The notes beneath the pieces were generated by a model, which worked only from the letters and a program-made list of their open reading frames with translations, was not told the origin of the DNA and did no database searches. Position numbers and translations under genes: made by a program. A DNA stretch of 64,000 nt from an uncultured Gammaproteobacteria bacterium (GTDB taxonomy: Bacteria; Pseudomonadota; Gammaproteobacteria; Steroidobacterales; UBA11654): the NCBI GenBank assembly GCA_902634075.1, contig CACPJA010000001.1:1-64000 (forward strand), given 5' to 3'. Below are positions 9,185 through 18,589 of the stretch, in pieces; positions within the stretch are counted from its first letter, which is position 1, and each line of letters starts with the position of its first letter.

Positions 9185-10156
9185 GTGCCTAAAACGATTA
9201 CAATCACAGGAGCAGCTGGGCAAATAGGCTATCAACTCGCTTTTAGAATTGCGTCAGGGCAACTTCTAGGACAAGAAACAACAGTTAACCTGAAGCTTCT
9301 TGAGATAAAACCCGCCCTAGAAGCTCTCAAGGGTGTAGCGATGGAATTAGAAGATTGTGCTTTTAAAGCATTAGGTGAAGTTACCATAACAGATGATCCT
9401 TCTATAGCATTTGGTGATAGTGATTTTGCCTTCCTAGTAGGGGCTAAACCACGGGGTCCTGGGATGGAGCGAAGTGATCTGCTGATAGAAAATGCACAAA
9501 TATTCTCAATTCAAGGTAAAGCTATTAATCGCAATGCAAATAAGAACATCAAAGTCCTTGTTGTAGGTAACCCAGCAAATACAAATGCTCTGATCGCATC
9601 AGCTAATGCTCCAGACATAAATCCTAGGTCCTTTAGTGCAATGATGCGTCTTGATCATAATAGAGCAATTGCTCAACTTGCAAAGAAAACAAATACACAT
9701 AGTAGCCAAATTAAAAAAGTAGCAATTTGGGGCAACCATTCCACAACTCAATATCCCGATATAACAAATTCGCTCATTGGCTCTGAGAAAGCTAAAAGCA
9801 TGTTAGCCCAAGATTGGATTGAAAATGATTTTATTCCTAGAGTCCAAAAAAGAGGGGCTGAAATTATTCAAGCTAGAGGCTTATCAAGTGCAGCTTCAGC
9901 TGCTTCTGCAGCAATTGATCATATGAAAGATTGGGAACTTGGAAGCTCAGAAGATGACTGGGTCAGTATGGCAATACCTAGTGATGGCAGTTATGGAATT
10001 TCGGAGGGAATAATTTTCTCCTACCCAATTATTTGCAAAGATTCTAAATATTCTATTGTTCAAGGCTTAGATTTAGATAAATTTAGCCTAGAATCAATTA
10101 AGGCTAGTGAAGAAGAACTGCTTGAAGAGCGAGAAGCAATTAAACATCTACTGTAA
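9185..10156 (+). CDS. mdh: Malate dehydrogenase
   Basis: A cytosolic TCA-cycle enzyme oxidising malate to oxaloacetate with NAD. At 323 residues it belongs to the malate dehydrogenase type with N-terminal [20 protein letters not shown] (dinucleotide site), unlike the 312 aa E. coli form. Other family marks are [11 protein letters not shown], the catalytic-loop region [12 protein letters not shown], and [11 protein letters not shown], which holds the catalytic His. The loop arginines lie in [15 protein letters not shown]. The start is GTG at 9185; no strong ribosome site is seen. Citrate synthase, another TCA enzyme, is far away at 57.9 kb. Confidence 0.93.
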   Translation: MPKTITITGAAGQIGYQLAFRIASGQLLGQETTVNLKLLEIKPALEALKGVAMELEDCAFKALGEVTITDDPSIAFGDSDFAFLVGAKPRGPGMERSDLLIENAQIFSIQGKAINRNANKNIKVLVVGNPANTNALIASANAPDINPRSFSAMMRLDHNRAIAQLAKKTNTHSSQIKKVAIWGNHSTTQYPDITNSLIGSEKAKSMLAQDWIENDFIPRVQKRGAEIIQARGLSSAASAASAAIDHMKDWELGSSEDDWVSMAIPSDGSYGISEGIIFSYPIICKDSKYSIVQGLDLDKFSLESIKASEEELLEEREAIKHLL

Positions 10157-10244
10157 TCTTAGACAACTTCTATTCTAAGTAGTAGAATCCACGGTCCAAC
10201 CTCTAAAGATGATTAGAAAATCTATTAAAAACTAATTGAGTATT

Positions 10245-12677
10245 ATGTTAAGTTTTGTTTTTTGGTTTTTGCTGACAATAGCTACGATTGTAGTTGTTGC
10301 ATATAGATCTATTCCATTGCGAGAAAGCACAATAATCTTAGGTGTTTTATTAATTTCATACACAATAATTGGCGATCCAGGAGGGTTCTATCTAATTTTA
10401 TTATGGATTGCTTTTGGTTTGCTCGTTTCATTAAATATTCCTGAGATTAGACAAAATTATTACAGCGCAAGAATTCTAAGAATCTATAAAGCTTTATTGC
10501 CAAAAATCTCAAAAACAGAACAAGAGGCTATTGAAGCAGGAAATGTATGGTGGGATGCAGAATTATTTACTGGAAATCCAAACTGGGAGGTTTTGAGAAG
10601 TAATCCGAAACCAAAACTAAGCGAAAAAGAACAAGCCTTCTTAGATGGGCCAGTAAATAAAGTTTGTGAAATGATTGATGAATGGCAAGTAATACACAAA
10701 GACTATGATCTGCCTGAAGAAGTTTATGACTTTATAAAAAAAGAAGGCTTCTTATCGCTTATTATTCCTGAAGAATATGGCGGCTTAGAGTTCAGTCCTC
10801 TGGGTGTGGCTTCTGTAATGGCAAAAATTGGCTCCAGAAGTCCCACGTTGAGTGGAATGGTAGGAGTTCCAAACTCATTAGGACCTGCTGAGTTATTAAT
10901 GCATTATGGAACAGAGAGTCAAAGAAAAGAATATCTGCCCAAACTCGCTAGTGGCGAGCTCATTCCTTGTTTTGCCTTGACGGGTCCATATGCTGGTTCT
11001 GATGCTACGTCTATTCCAGATACCGGTGTAATTTGTAAGGGAGTTTTTGAAGACGAGGAAATTGTGGGAATTAAACTTAATTTTAATAAGAGGTACATAA
11101 CTCTTGCCCCAATATCTACATTAATAGGCTTGGCATTTAAATTATCTGACCCAGACCATCTCATAGGAGAAACAACAGATTACGGAATAACATGTGCACT
11201 TCTACCGAGTAATTTGAGGGGTTTAGAATCGGGGAGAAGACACATACCTATAGGCACTCCTTTCTTAAATGGTCCAATTATTGGAAATGATGTCTTCATT
11301 CCATTAGATTTTATTATAGGTGGAATAGAGCAAGCTGGTGGTGGATGGAAGATGCTAGTGGATTGTTTATCAGCAGGGAGAGCTATTTCACTTCCATCTG
11401 GTGCAATGAGCGGAGCAAAATCAGCTGTAGCAGTCAGTGGGCCCTATGCCAGGGTTAGAGAACAATTTGGCATGCCAATTGCTGAATTTGAAGGGATCTT
11501 AGAGCCTCTAGGAAGAATAGCAGGGAGGGCATATATTATTAATTCCTCATTAACTACTACTGCTATGGCTATAGGCGCAGGCGAGAAGCCGTCAGTAATT
11601 TCTGCGATCATGAAATATCATACTACTGAATTGGCTAGATTAATTGGTATTGATGCCATGGATATTCATGGCGGAAAAGCAGTTATGCTTGGTCCTAAAA
11701 ACTACCTATCTACAGCTCATGAAGCCGCTCCTATAGGTATAACTGTAGAAGGTGCAAATATTATGACAAGAAGTTTGATTATTTTTGGCCAAGGGGCATT
11801 CAGGTGCCACCCATTTGTACTTAAAGAAATCGAAGCTGTAAATCTTGAGGATGAAAAAGAAGCAATAGAACAGTTCGATATACATTTTTTTAATCATATT
11901 GGATACACATTAACTAATGCTGCAAGCTCATTCGTAAGGGGAATGACAGATAAATTTACTGATAGTCCGGTTTTGGATGAAACTGCAATCTACTATCGAG
12001 CAATAAATCGTTTTAGTGCTGCCTTTGCATTATTGACAGATGTTTCTATGCTAGTTATTGGCGGATCCTTAAAAAGGAAGGAAACTATTTCAGCGAGATT
12101 AGGAGATATATTAAGCGCTCTTTATCTGGCTAGTACATCATTAAAGTACTATGAAGACACTGGTGATAAGGAATCAGAGCTTCCTTTGGTACACTGGACA
12201 CAAAAAACTCTGCTTAATGATGCGCAAGAAAAAATTGATCAAGTTTTATCTAATTTTCCAAATAAGTTTGTATCGCTATTAATGAGGTTAATCATATTCC
12301 CACTAGGAAAGAATTTCTCAGAACCAACCATAGAAGAAACATTAAAAATAGGAAGATTAATTTCAAGAAAGACAAAAACAAGGGAAAATTTAATACAGGG
12401 AATTTATCTTCAGGACGAGGCAACTAATCACTATTCTCAAATGAACAAAGCTCTAGAGTTATATGAACAATGCAAACAGACAAAACTAGAAATTAATAGA
12501 GCACAAAAGAAAGGCTTAATTAGTGGTAATAATTTTAGTGGTCTTGTAGAAGCTGCCAAAAAAGAATCTATTATAAATGAACATGAAGCTGATCTAGTAT
12601 TACAATATAACGTTTTAGCAGACGAGATTATTAACGTTGATGATTTCTCTCAAGATGAAGTGGATCAAATTAGATAG
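10245..12677 (+). CDS. fadE: Acyl-CoA dehydrogenase, FadE type
   Basis: First step of fatty-acid beta-oxidation (acyl-CoA to trans-2-enoyl-CoA, FAD-linked). Near 810 residues it has the length of E. coli FadE (814), about twice an ordinary acyl-CoA dehydrogenase. Two membrane segments lie in the first 80 residues (FVFWFLLTIATIVVVAY and FYLILLWIAFGLLVSL). The dehydrogenase core follows, with IIPEEYGGLEF, CFALTGPYAGSDATSIPD (flavin and substrate loop) and DIHGGKAVMLGPKNYL. The extra C-terminal domain (about 560-810) is helical, as in FadE. ATG 10245 is preferred over TTG 10236; the two differ by three residues. It stands alone between mdh and the convergent ugd. Confidence 0.92.
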   Translation: MLSFVFWFLLTIATIVVVAYRSIPLRESTIILGVLLISYTIIGDPGGFYLILLWIAFGLLVSLNIPEIRQNYYSARILRIYKALLPKISKTEQEAIEAGNVWWDAELFTGNPNWEVLRSNPKPKLSEKEQAFLDGPVNKVCEMIDEWQVIHKDYDLPEEVYDFIKKEGFLSLIIPEEYGGLEFSPLGVASVMAKIGSRSPTLSGMVGVPNSLGPAELLMHYGTESQRKEYLPKLASGELIPCFALTGPYAGSDATSIPDTGVICKGVFEDEEIVGIKLNFNKRYITLAPISTLIGLAFKLSDPDHLIGETTDYGITCALLPSNLRGLESGRRHIPIGTPFLNGPIIGNDVFIPLDFIIGGIEQAGGGWKMLVDCLSAGRAISLPSGAMSGAKSAVAVSGPYARVREQFGMPIAEFEGILEPLGRIAGRAYIINSSLTTTAMAIGAGEKPSVISAIMKYHTTELARLIGIDAMDIHGGKAVMLGPKNYLSTAHEAAPIGITVEGANIMTRSLIIFGQGAFRCHPFVLKEIEAVNLEDEKEAIEQFDIHFFNHIGYTLTNAASSFVRGMTDKFTDSPVLDETAIYYRAINRFSAAFALLTDVSMLVIGGSLKRKETISARLGDILSALYLASTSLKYYEDTGDKESELPLVHWTQKTLLNDAQEKIDQVLSNFPNKFVSLLMRLIIFPLGKNFSEPTIEETLKIGRLISRKTKTRENLIQGIYLQDEATNHYSQMNKALELYEQCKQTKLEINRAQKKGLISGNNFSGLVEAAKKESIINEHEADLVLQYNVLADEIINVDDFSQDEVDQIR

Positions 12678-12686
12678 CTGGAAATA

Positions 12687-13868
12687 CTAATTTTCTTCGA
12701 AGATATCGCGTGTAAAAAGCTTGGATTCAACATCTAATAAATCACCAGATATTCTATTAGCAACTATCAATTCAGACCTTTCTTTAAATTTATCTAAATC
12801 TTCGACCAACTCAAAATTATTAAAGTCTTCTTGATGATCTAGAAGAGGCTCAAAAACAATTGGCTCTAGCCCTGTTTCTTTAAGTCGATTTATTATGCTT
12901 GTAATAGCTGATGTTCTAAAATTATCGCTTCCTTTTTTCATGATTAAACGATAAAAACCTACTGTTTTGACATTCCTTGCAATAATCTCTTCCGCTATAA
13001 AATTCTTTCTAATGCTATTTGAGACAATTGTTGCCTCTATTAGAGCCTGAGGAGTATCCTTAAAGTTTGCTAAGAGCTGTTTTGTATCTTTTGGTAAACA
13101 GTAACCTCCATATCCAAAAGATGGATTATTATATCCTTGACCAATCCGGGGATCTAAAGAAACACCATTTATTATGTTCATTGGGTTAAGTTTATTTGCA
13201 ATGGCAAATGAATCTATTTCGTTAAAGAAGGCAACTCTCATTGCTAAGTAAGTATTTGAAAAAAGCTTTATAGCTTCTGCATCTGACGATGAAGTAAAAA
13301 TTGGCTTAATACTATTAAATTCCGATGCCTCTGAAAGAATTTTACCAAAAGATTTTGATTTCTCGCAATCTCCTCCTATTACTATTCTAGTTGGCTTAAG
13401 ATTATCCATTAAAGACTGCCCTTCTCTTAAAAATTCAGGAGAAAAAATAATCTTTTCTGTTGAGAATTTTTTTCTTAGATAATCAGTATGGCCTATTGGG
13501 ATAGTTGACTTGATTATTATTAAACAATTTTTATTTAACATTAATATATCCTCAACCACTGATTCAACGACGTTAGTATTAAATTTTTGCTTAGCTTCAT
13601 CAAAATCTGTAGGAGTGGCTATGATAATAAAATCTGCATCTTTATAGGCCTCTTTCTTTTTTAGGGTAGCTCTTAAAGATAGTTCTTTATCTTTAAGAAA
13701 ATTTTCCATAAATAAATCTTGGACTGTGGACATTCCTGAATTAATTTTCTTGATCTTCTCCTCATCTATATCATGAACTATTACATCATTACTTTGTGAT
13801 AAAAGAACTGATAACGACATGCCAACATAGCCTGCCCCAACGACTGTTATGTTTTTTCGTTTTTTCAT
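12687..13868 (-). CDS. ugd: UDP-glucose 6-dehydrogenase
   Basis: Oxidises UDP-glucose to UDP-glucuronate with two NAD, feeding exopolysaccharide or lipid A decoration. At 393 residues it matches the E. coli Ugd length (388). It shows an N-terminal NAD site TVVGAGYVGMSLSVLLSQ, the segment SPEFLREGQSLMDN, the central-domain block NTYLAMRVAFFNEIDSFA, and the catalytic cysteine in SFGYGGYCLPKDTKQLL. The C-terminal UDP-binding domain contains GFYRLIMKKGSDNFR. A GDP-mannose dehydrogenase is less likely by motif spacing. It is the last gene in a minus-strand run behind the mevalonate genes (30 bp gap), a pairing that looks incidental. Confidence 0.9.
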   Translation of the reverse strand: MKKRKNITVVGAGYVGMSLSVLLSQSNDVIVHDIDEEKIKKINSGMSTVQDLFMENFLKDKELSLRATLKKKEAYKDADFIIIATPTDFDEAKQKFNTNVVESVVEDILMLNKNCLIIIKSTIPIGHTDYLRKKFSTEKIIFSPEFLREGQSLMDNLKPTRIVIGGDCEKSKSFGKILSEASEFNSIKPIFTSSSDAEAIKLFSNTYLAMRVAFFNEIDSFAIANKLNPMNIINGVSLDPRIGQGYNNPSFGYGGYCLPKDTKQLLANFKDTPQALIEATIVSNSIRKNFIAEEIIARNVKTVGFYRLIMKKGSDNFRTSAITSIINRLKETGLEPIVFEPLLDHQEDFNNFELVEDLDKFKERSELIVANRISGDLLDVESKLFTRDIFEEN

Positions 13869-13898
13869 CTTGTCTGGCTCTATATTTTTTCTAGATCG

Positions 13899-14888
13899 CT
13901 ATCTTAAATTGATAGGCCTAAAGTTGCTATCTGTCAATTTAAGAAAAAATTGTGTGAACTTTTCTTTGTCATTTGAAAGAACTATGCCTAGGTCGCCTCC
14001 TCCAGCACCAGATGGCTTATAAAAAATCCCTAATTGCTTTGCAATTTGCATTAAAAATTGATGTTCTCTGCTGAAAATCTGCAGATCAAATTTCTCATTT
14101 AGTAGATGAATTAGCATATTGTATTCTTCCATGAAGCTTATAATCAGATTAGTGTCTTCCAATTGCCAAGCAAAAGATAGCTCTTTAAGTATCTCTTTAG
14201 CATCTGAAAAAACTGTTTTAAAGAATTCTTCATTAAGAATTTTGCCCTTTTGATACCTTTCTAACATTTGACTTGTTGAACTTGACTGATTTGTAATTAC
14301 GCCACTGATAAACAGACTATTAGGCCACGTAATTGCCGTCCATGTCTTTTGCTTTGTAGCCATTTTATCGCACTCTATCAAGTCACAGTCTGCAATTGAT
14401 GATATAACGTCCAAACCACTGCCCCTATTATCTTGATTGATCTTATGCAATTCAATAGACATATCGATGATATTTGACCTATTGTACTGTAAATCAAAAT
14501 AGGTATTTATTGCTTTAACTAAAGCAGAAGAAATAGCTGCGCTTGAACCGATACCGATTTTCTTATTATCATGGTAAAGCTTTGATGAATCTATGAAAAA
14601 AGAGGAATTAAGCGGTCTAATTTCCATCTGCTTTATAGCATGCTTTATAAATGAACCATATTCTTTTGGATCATTCTCTATCCATTTTATTCTAAACTCA
14701 TCGTCTACAGTAAAAGGGAAAGATTTACTCTTAGCTGATGTATAAAATATATTGTTTGGCCCACTATTTTCGTCAATCACAACATTAACACGTTGTTTCG
14801 TGCTCAATATAGTTGCTAATCCTCCATCAAGAGCAAAATATTCTCCTGAAAGAAAAATTTTACCTGGTGCTGAAATCTCAACTTTCAT
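13899..14888 (-). CDS. Phosphomevalonate kinase
   Basis: A GHMP-family kinase (329 aa) that phosphorylates 5-phosphomevalonate in the mevalonate route to isopentenyl diphosphate. Family marks: N-terminal APGKIFLSGEYFALDGG, the ATP loop GIGSSAAISSALV, and the C-terminal KPSGAGGGDLGIVL, which agrees with phosphomevalonate kinases (SGAGGGDCGI) better than mevalonate kinase (FGEHAVVYG type). TNQSSSTSQML stands where such kinases have their Ser-rich substrate loop. Its start overlaps the end of the decarboxylase gene by 11 bp, so the two are translated together. HMG-CoA reductase, HMG-CoA synthase and mevalonate kinase are not in the window. Confidence 0.82.
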   Translation of the reverse strand: MKVEISAPGKIFLSGEYFALDGGLATILSTKQRVNVVIDENSGPNNIFYTSAKSKSFPFTVDDEFRIKWIENDPKEYGSFIKHAIKQMEIRPLNSSFFIDSSKLYHDNKKIGIGSSAAISSALVKAINTYFDLQYNRSNIIDMSIELHKINQDNRGSGLDVISSIADCDLIECDKMATKQKTWTAITWPNSLFISGVITNQSSSTSQMLERYQKGKILNEEFFKTVFSDAKEILKELSFAWQLEDTNLIISFMEEYNMLIHLLNEKFDLQIFSREHQFLMQIAKQLGIFYKPSGAGGGDLGIVLSNDKEKFTQFFLKLTDSNFRPINLR

Positions 14889-15843
14889 TTATTACTCTAG
14901 CTCCAAAGCCAATATTAGCTTCTACCAAGCTCAATACAGACGGATGTTTTTCAAGATCCCTTTTAATAGTCTCCTTATCTTCTGGCTTGCAAATTATTTT
15001 CAATTGAGGGCCAGCATCTAAGGTATAAAAAAGGTCAACACCCTTGTCTCTAATTTTTCTGACCTTATTGATACAGTCAATTGTCTGTTTACTCAAATAA
15101 TTGATTGATGGATCAGAGCTTTTCATTACTTCAAGCATCTTGTAACAGTTTTTTTCAGCAACTTCGCCCAAATTATTAAAGCTCTTTTCATCAATTGCTG
15201 CTTTAGCTGTTTGAATATCTTTTTTATTTGAATCCAACCATGATTTGTATAGTGGAGATGTTTTTCTTGAAATCTCCATACCTTCTCTCGAACTAATAGT
15301 TTTCTCTTTATAATCGGTAATACATATAAGCACGCTAAGCGGCCAATCTTCAGGCTGACAAATTGTTTCGCAATTGAGTCCTATTTCAGCATCTAAAATA
15401 ACAAAACCTCCAAGTAGTGATCTTGGGGCAGACCCTGAACCCAGAATTGAAGCTTGAACTAAACTATCAAGTTTTAAATTTAGTCCAAACAATCGATCAT
15501 AAGCAGTGACTAATGAGGCAATACCTGAAGCTGAAGAGGCAAGGCCTGCTGATGTCGGAAAATTATTATTCGATTCAATAATGCAACCGCTAGTGTAGTT
15601 AGAGATCCTATTTAAGTATTCTAGAGTTGGATCCAACTGCCTCATTTGCTCTTGCTTTTTGCCATTTAATATCCATATGTTTTCATTAGTTTGTCTGTTT
15701 TTTGAGATTTTAGTAGTCGAGCTTAGTGTGTCGATGGTCAATGAAATAGAACTCATGGCAGGAGTGTTTGATTTTAAATCTGCTTTGCCCCAATATTTAA
15801 TTAAGGCAAAATTAGGGTGTGCTATTGATATTACTTTTGACAA
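14878..15843 (-). CDS. mvaD: Diphosphomevalonate decarboxylase
   Basis: Turns mevalonate 5-diphosphate into isopentenyl diphosphate, the last step of the classical mevalonate pathway. The 321 residues include the family start HPNFALIKYWGKAD, SSISLTID, the phosphate loop NFPTSAGLASSASGIASL with the catalytic serine region, GSGSAPRSLLGGFV, and DAGPQLKIIC carrying the catalytic aspartate. Homologues are 320-330 aa, so the protein is complete. It is the first gene of the run mvaD, phosphomevalonate kinase, ugd, and is divergent from ispA with 87 bp between them, which hints at shared control of isoprenoid supply. Confidence 0.92.
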   Translation of the reverse strand: MSKVISIAHPNFALIKYWGKADLKSNTPAMSSISLTIDTLSSTTKISKNRQTNENIWILNGKKQEQMRQLDPTLEYLNRISNYTSGCIIESNNNFPTSAGLASSASGIASLVTAYDRLFGLNLKLDSLVQASILGSGSAPRSLLGGFVILDAEIGLNCETICQPEDWPLSVLICITDYKEKTISSREGMEISRKTSPLYKSWLDSNKKDIQTAKAAIDEKSFNNLGEVAEKNCYKMLEVMKSSDPSINYLSKQTIDCINKVRKIRDKGVDLFYTLDAGPQLKIICKPEDKETIKRDLEKHPSVLSLVEANIGFGARVINES

Positions 15844-15885
15844 TTTAATCTTAAGGTAAAAAAATTAACCATTATTATGAGGTAT

Positions 15886-15912
15886 TATACTTTATCTCTC
15901 TAATAATTAGAG
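15886..15912 (+). promoter_or_regulatory. Putative ispA promoter with perfect palindrome
   Basis: In the 87 bp between mvaD and ispA there is a TATACT hexamer (15886-15891) suited as a -10 element for ispA, and just after it the perfect 15 bp palindrome CTCTAATAATTAGAG (15898-15912) where transcription would begin. The -35 is weak (TTAACC, 15 bp spacing). The palindrome looks like an operator for a dimeric repressor, but no regulator is known. Confidence 0.4.
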
Positions 15913-15930
15913 TAATTGGAATGAATAGTT

Positions 15931-16821
15931 ATGCCGCCTTTCAAAGAAAGAATTACAGGATATATAGAAGATATTGATAACTATCTGCTTACAAAGCTTC
16001 CTTTTGAGAGTGCGCCACCAGAGAATCTGCACAAAGCGATGCACTATTCAGTAATGAATGGAGGTAAAAGGATTAGGCCACTTCTCACTTTTGCCTCTGC
16101 TGAATCGCTTGGAGTAAACTCTTCAATCCTTATGCCTGCTGCTGCTGCAATCGAGTTACTCCATTGTTTTTCTCTAGTCCATGATGATTTACCCTGTATG
16201 GATGATGATGACCTAAGAAGAGGTAGGCCGTCTACTCATAAAGTATTTGGAGAATCTACAGCAGTTCTTGCAGCAGATGCCTTATTGTCTTTATCTTTTG
16301 AGACTTTAGCATCTGATAAATCTTTTGGAGGAACATCATCAAATAATTCTTCTTTAATATCCTTGATCTCTAATGCAACTGGGTCTAAAGGAATAACTGG
16401 TGGACAACAACTAGATCTAAATGCTGAAAAGAAAATAATATGTCAATCTGAACTGGAGCATATATATCGCCAAAAAACAGGTAAACTTCTTCGAGCCTGT
16501 ATTTTAGCTCCAACTTGCTTTATCAATATAAGTATAGAAAAGATGTCAGCTATAGAAAACTATATTGATGCGATTGGTTTGGCTTTCCAAATAAAAGACG
16601 ACATTCTTGAAGCAGAAGGATCAACTGAAATTATTGGCAAATCTTCAGCTTCAGATATCCATAAAGGAAAGGCAACTTTTCCAATGATCTTTGGTTTGGA
16701 TGAAGCAAAAAAGAGGATGTTAGAACTCATCGAATTAGCAGAAAATGAAATATCAGTTTTTGGTGAAGATGCTAGTCCCCTTGAATATATGGCAGAATCT
16801 ATTGTTAGTAGGAAATTCTAA
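15931..16821 (+). CDS. ispA: Farnesyl/geranyl diphosphate synthase
   Basis: A prenyltransferase (296 aa, the size of E. coli IspA at 299) that condenses isopentenyl and allylic diphosphates. The first aspartate-rich motif is SLVHDDLPCMDDDDLRRGRP and the second is IKDDILEAEG; GGKRIRPLL binds the isopentenyl diphosphate. Starts at ATG 15931. In many gammaproteobacteria ispA sits with xseB and dxs; here it is divergent from mevalonate genes instead, which fits an organism that makes its isoprenoids from mevalonate. The yadH-like gene converges on its end with a 3 bp gap. Confidence 0.92.
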   Translation: MPPFKERITGYIEDIDNYLLTKLPFESAPPENLHKAMHYSVMNGGKRIRPLLTFASAESLGVNSSILMPAAAAIELLHCFSLVHDDLPCMDDDDLRRGRPSTHKVFGESTAVLAADALLSLSFETLASDKSFGGTSSNNSSLISLISNATGSKGITGGQQLDLNAEKKIICQSELEHIYRQKTGKLLRACILAPTCFINISIEKMSAIENYIDAIGLAFQIKDDILEAEGSTEIIGKSSASDIHKGKATFPMIFGLDEAKKRMLELIELAENEISVFGEDASPLEYMAESIVSRKF

Positions 16822-16824
16822 GCC

Positions 16825-17592
16825 CTAATCTCTTATGCCAATTCCCCTCTTTAATAGGAATATTGAAGTAAAAAGCAATAAAATGAAAAAGATAAAAATC
16901 ATAAACAAACCGTCTCTAATTTCGATATCTGAAACTCCTAGTACGCTGTACCTCATTGAATTTACCATATAGAGGATAGGGTTAAGCCTAGATATTGTCT
17001 GCCAAAAATCTGGCAGCAATGAAACCGTATAAAAAACTCCTCCCAAGTAGGTTAGAGGCGCTAAAACAAATGACGGTATAACAGCAATATCATCAAACTT
17101 TTTAGCAAAAATAGCGTTGAGTAATCCTGCTAATGAAAACACACCGGCAGTCATAATAACCACTATGATTGTTAACAATGGATGTTTGACGTTTAGATCA
17201 GTAAAAAATAAAGCAATAAATGAAACTACTGCAGCTACAAATAAGCCTCTTATAACTCCTCCTGCTAAATAGCCTATAACAATTGAAGCTTCGCTCATTG
17301 GTGAAACTAATAATTCTTCTATATGTCGTTGTATCTTTGCGTTAAAAAAACTACCCACAACATTTCCATACGAATTAGTTATAACTGACATCATAATCAG
17401 GCCAGGAGCGATATATTCCATATAAGGGTATCCATCCATTTCACCTATCCGCCTACCTATGAGAGTGCCAAAAATAATAAAATATAATGACATTGTAATC
17501 CCAGGTGGAATCAGTGTTTGTACCCATATCCTGAGAACTCTAGTTGTCTCTTTTCGAATCAATGCAACCATGCTTATCATCTGAGCATTCAT
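16825..17592 (-). CDS. yadH: ABC-2 type transporter permease, YadH-like
   Basis: An integral membrane permease of 255 residues with about six hydrophobic segments, for example PGITMSLYFIIFGTLIG, GLFVAAVVSFIALFF, LLTIIVVIMTAGVFSLAGL and LFMIFIFFILLLFTSIFLL. The block SFVLAPLTYLGGVFYTVSLLP is typical of ABC-2 permeases. It overlaps the ATPase gene by 4 bp; E. coli YadG-YadH has the same arrangement. The exported substrate is unknown, as for the E. coli pair. Confidence 0.87.
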   Translation of the reverse strand: MNAQMISMVALIRKETTRVLRIWVQTLIPPGITMSLYFIIFGTLIGRRIGEMDGYPYMEYIAPGLIMMSVITNSYGNVVGSFFNAKIQRHIEELLVSPMSEASIVIGYLAGGVIRGLFVAAVVSFIALFFTDLNVKHPLLTIIVVIMTAGVFSLAGLLNAIFAKKFDDIAVIPSFVLAPLTYLGGVFYTVSLLPDFWQTISRLNPILYMVNSMRYSVLGVSDIEIRDGLFMIFIFFILLLFTSIFLLKRGIGIRD

Positions 17593-18518
17593 CTCTGCTG
17601 CTCTTCTTTTTGATTGTTTGTTAGCTCGATAAAAAGCTCTTCCAATCTACTTGTTTTATTCCTCATGCTGATAATCTTGATATCAATTTTCTTTAACTCT
17701 GTGAAAATGTCATTAACTCCTTGGGACTGTGTGACAGAAACTTCAATTTCTCGAGGTGATCTAAGACTTGTTTCATAACCAGGTATCTTTGGAGCAACAT
17801 CTAATGAGTTTTCTAAATTTAAAATAAAAACTTCTTTTTTTAATTTACCCAATACATTCAGCATAGAATCATTCTCAATAATTTCTCCCTCATCAATAAT
17901 TGCAACGTGGTCGCAGAGCTGCTCAGCCTCTTCCAAATAATGAGTTGTTAAAATTATTGTAGTACCTTGATTGTTTAATTCTCGAAGAAAGCTCCACATC
18001 ATTCGCCTAGTCTCTATATCAACTCCTGCAGTTGGCTCATCTAGTAATAAAAGTTTTGGTTTATTGACTAGAGCTCTGGCTACCATAAGCCTTCTCTTCA
18101 TGCCTCCAGAAAGATCTCTAGCATTGCTGTTTCTTTTCTCCCAGATATCCATTTGTTTGAGATAATCTTCTGCCCTCTTCTTAGCCTCTGGGCGAGGTAT
18201 CCCATAGAAACCTGCCTGATTTACTAATGTATTAATGCATTTATCAAATAAATTTAAATTAACTTCTTGAGGTACAACACCGAGATAACTTTTTGCTAGG
18301 CTTAGCTGATGGTCAATATCAGAATTAAATACTTGGACGCTGCCAGAAGTTTTATTTACCAAAGATGTAATAATACCTATTGCAGTTGTTTTCCCGGCGC
18401 CATTAGGACCTAACAAAGCAAAAAAATCGCCCTGATTAACTTGAAAATTAACCGATTTTAAGGCTTGCACTCCATTCCTGTATTGCTTGGAGAGATCATT
18501 TACTGATAAGGCTTTCAT
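17589..18518 (-). CDS. yadG: ABC transporter ATP-binding protein, YadG-like
   Basis: About 309 residues from ATG 18518 (E. coli YadG has 308). Walker A is GPNGAGKTT, the signature LSGGMKRRLMVARAL, Walker B LLLLDEPTAGVD, and the switch His lies in LTTHYLEEAEQL. The C-terminal extension MRNKTSRLEELFIELTN is specific to this group. An in-frame ATG 36 bp further upstream would add 12 residues not found in YadG. It pairs with the YadH-like permease through a 4 bp overlap and is divergent from the thioesterase gene. Confidence 0.9.
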   Translation of the reverse strand: MKALSVNDLSKQYRNGVQALKSVNFQVNQGDFFALLGPNGAGKTTAIGIITSLVNKTSGSVQVFNSDIDHQLSLAKSYLGVVPQEVNLNLFDKCINTLVNQAGFYGIPRPEAKKRAEDYLKQMDIWEKRNSNARDLSGGMKRRLMVARALVNKPKLLLLDEPTAGVDIETRRMMWSFLRELNNQGTTIILTTHYLEEAEQLCDHVAIIDEGEIIENDSMLNVLGKLKKEVFILNLENSLDVAPKIPGYETSLRSPREIEVSVTQSQGVNDIFTELKKIDIKIISMRNKTSRLEELFIELTNNQKEEQQR

Positions 18519-18589
18519 CAAAGAGCATTTTGCACCCTTCTCAAAATAAAGCAATAATGTTGCTATATTTTCATAGGAGTATTAGAGAA

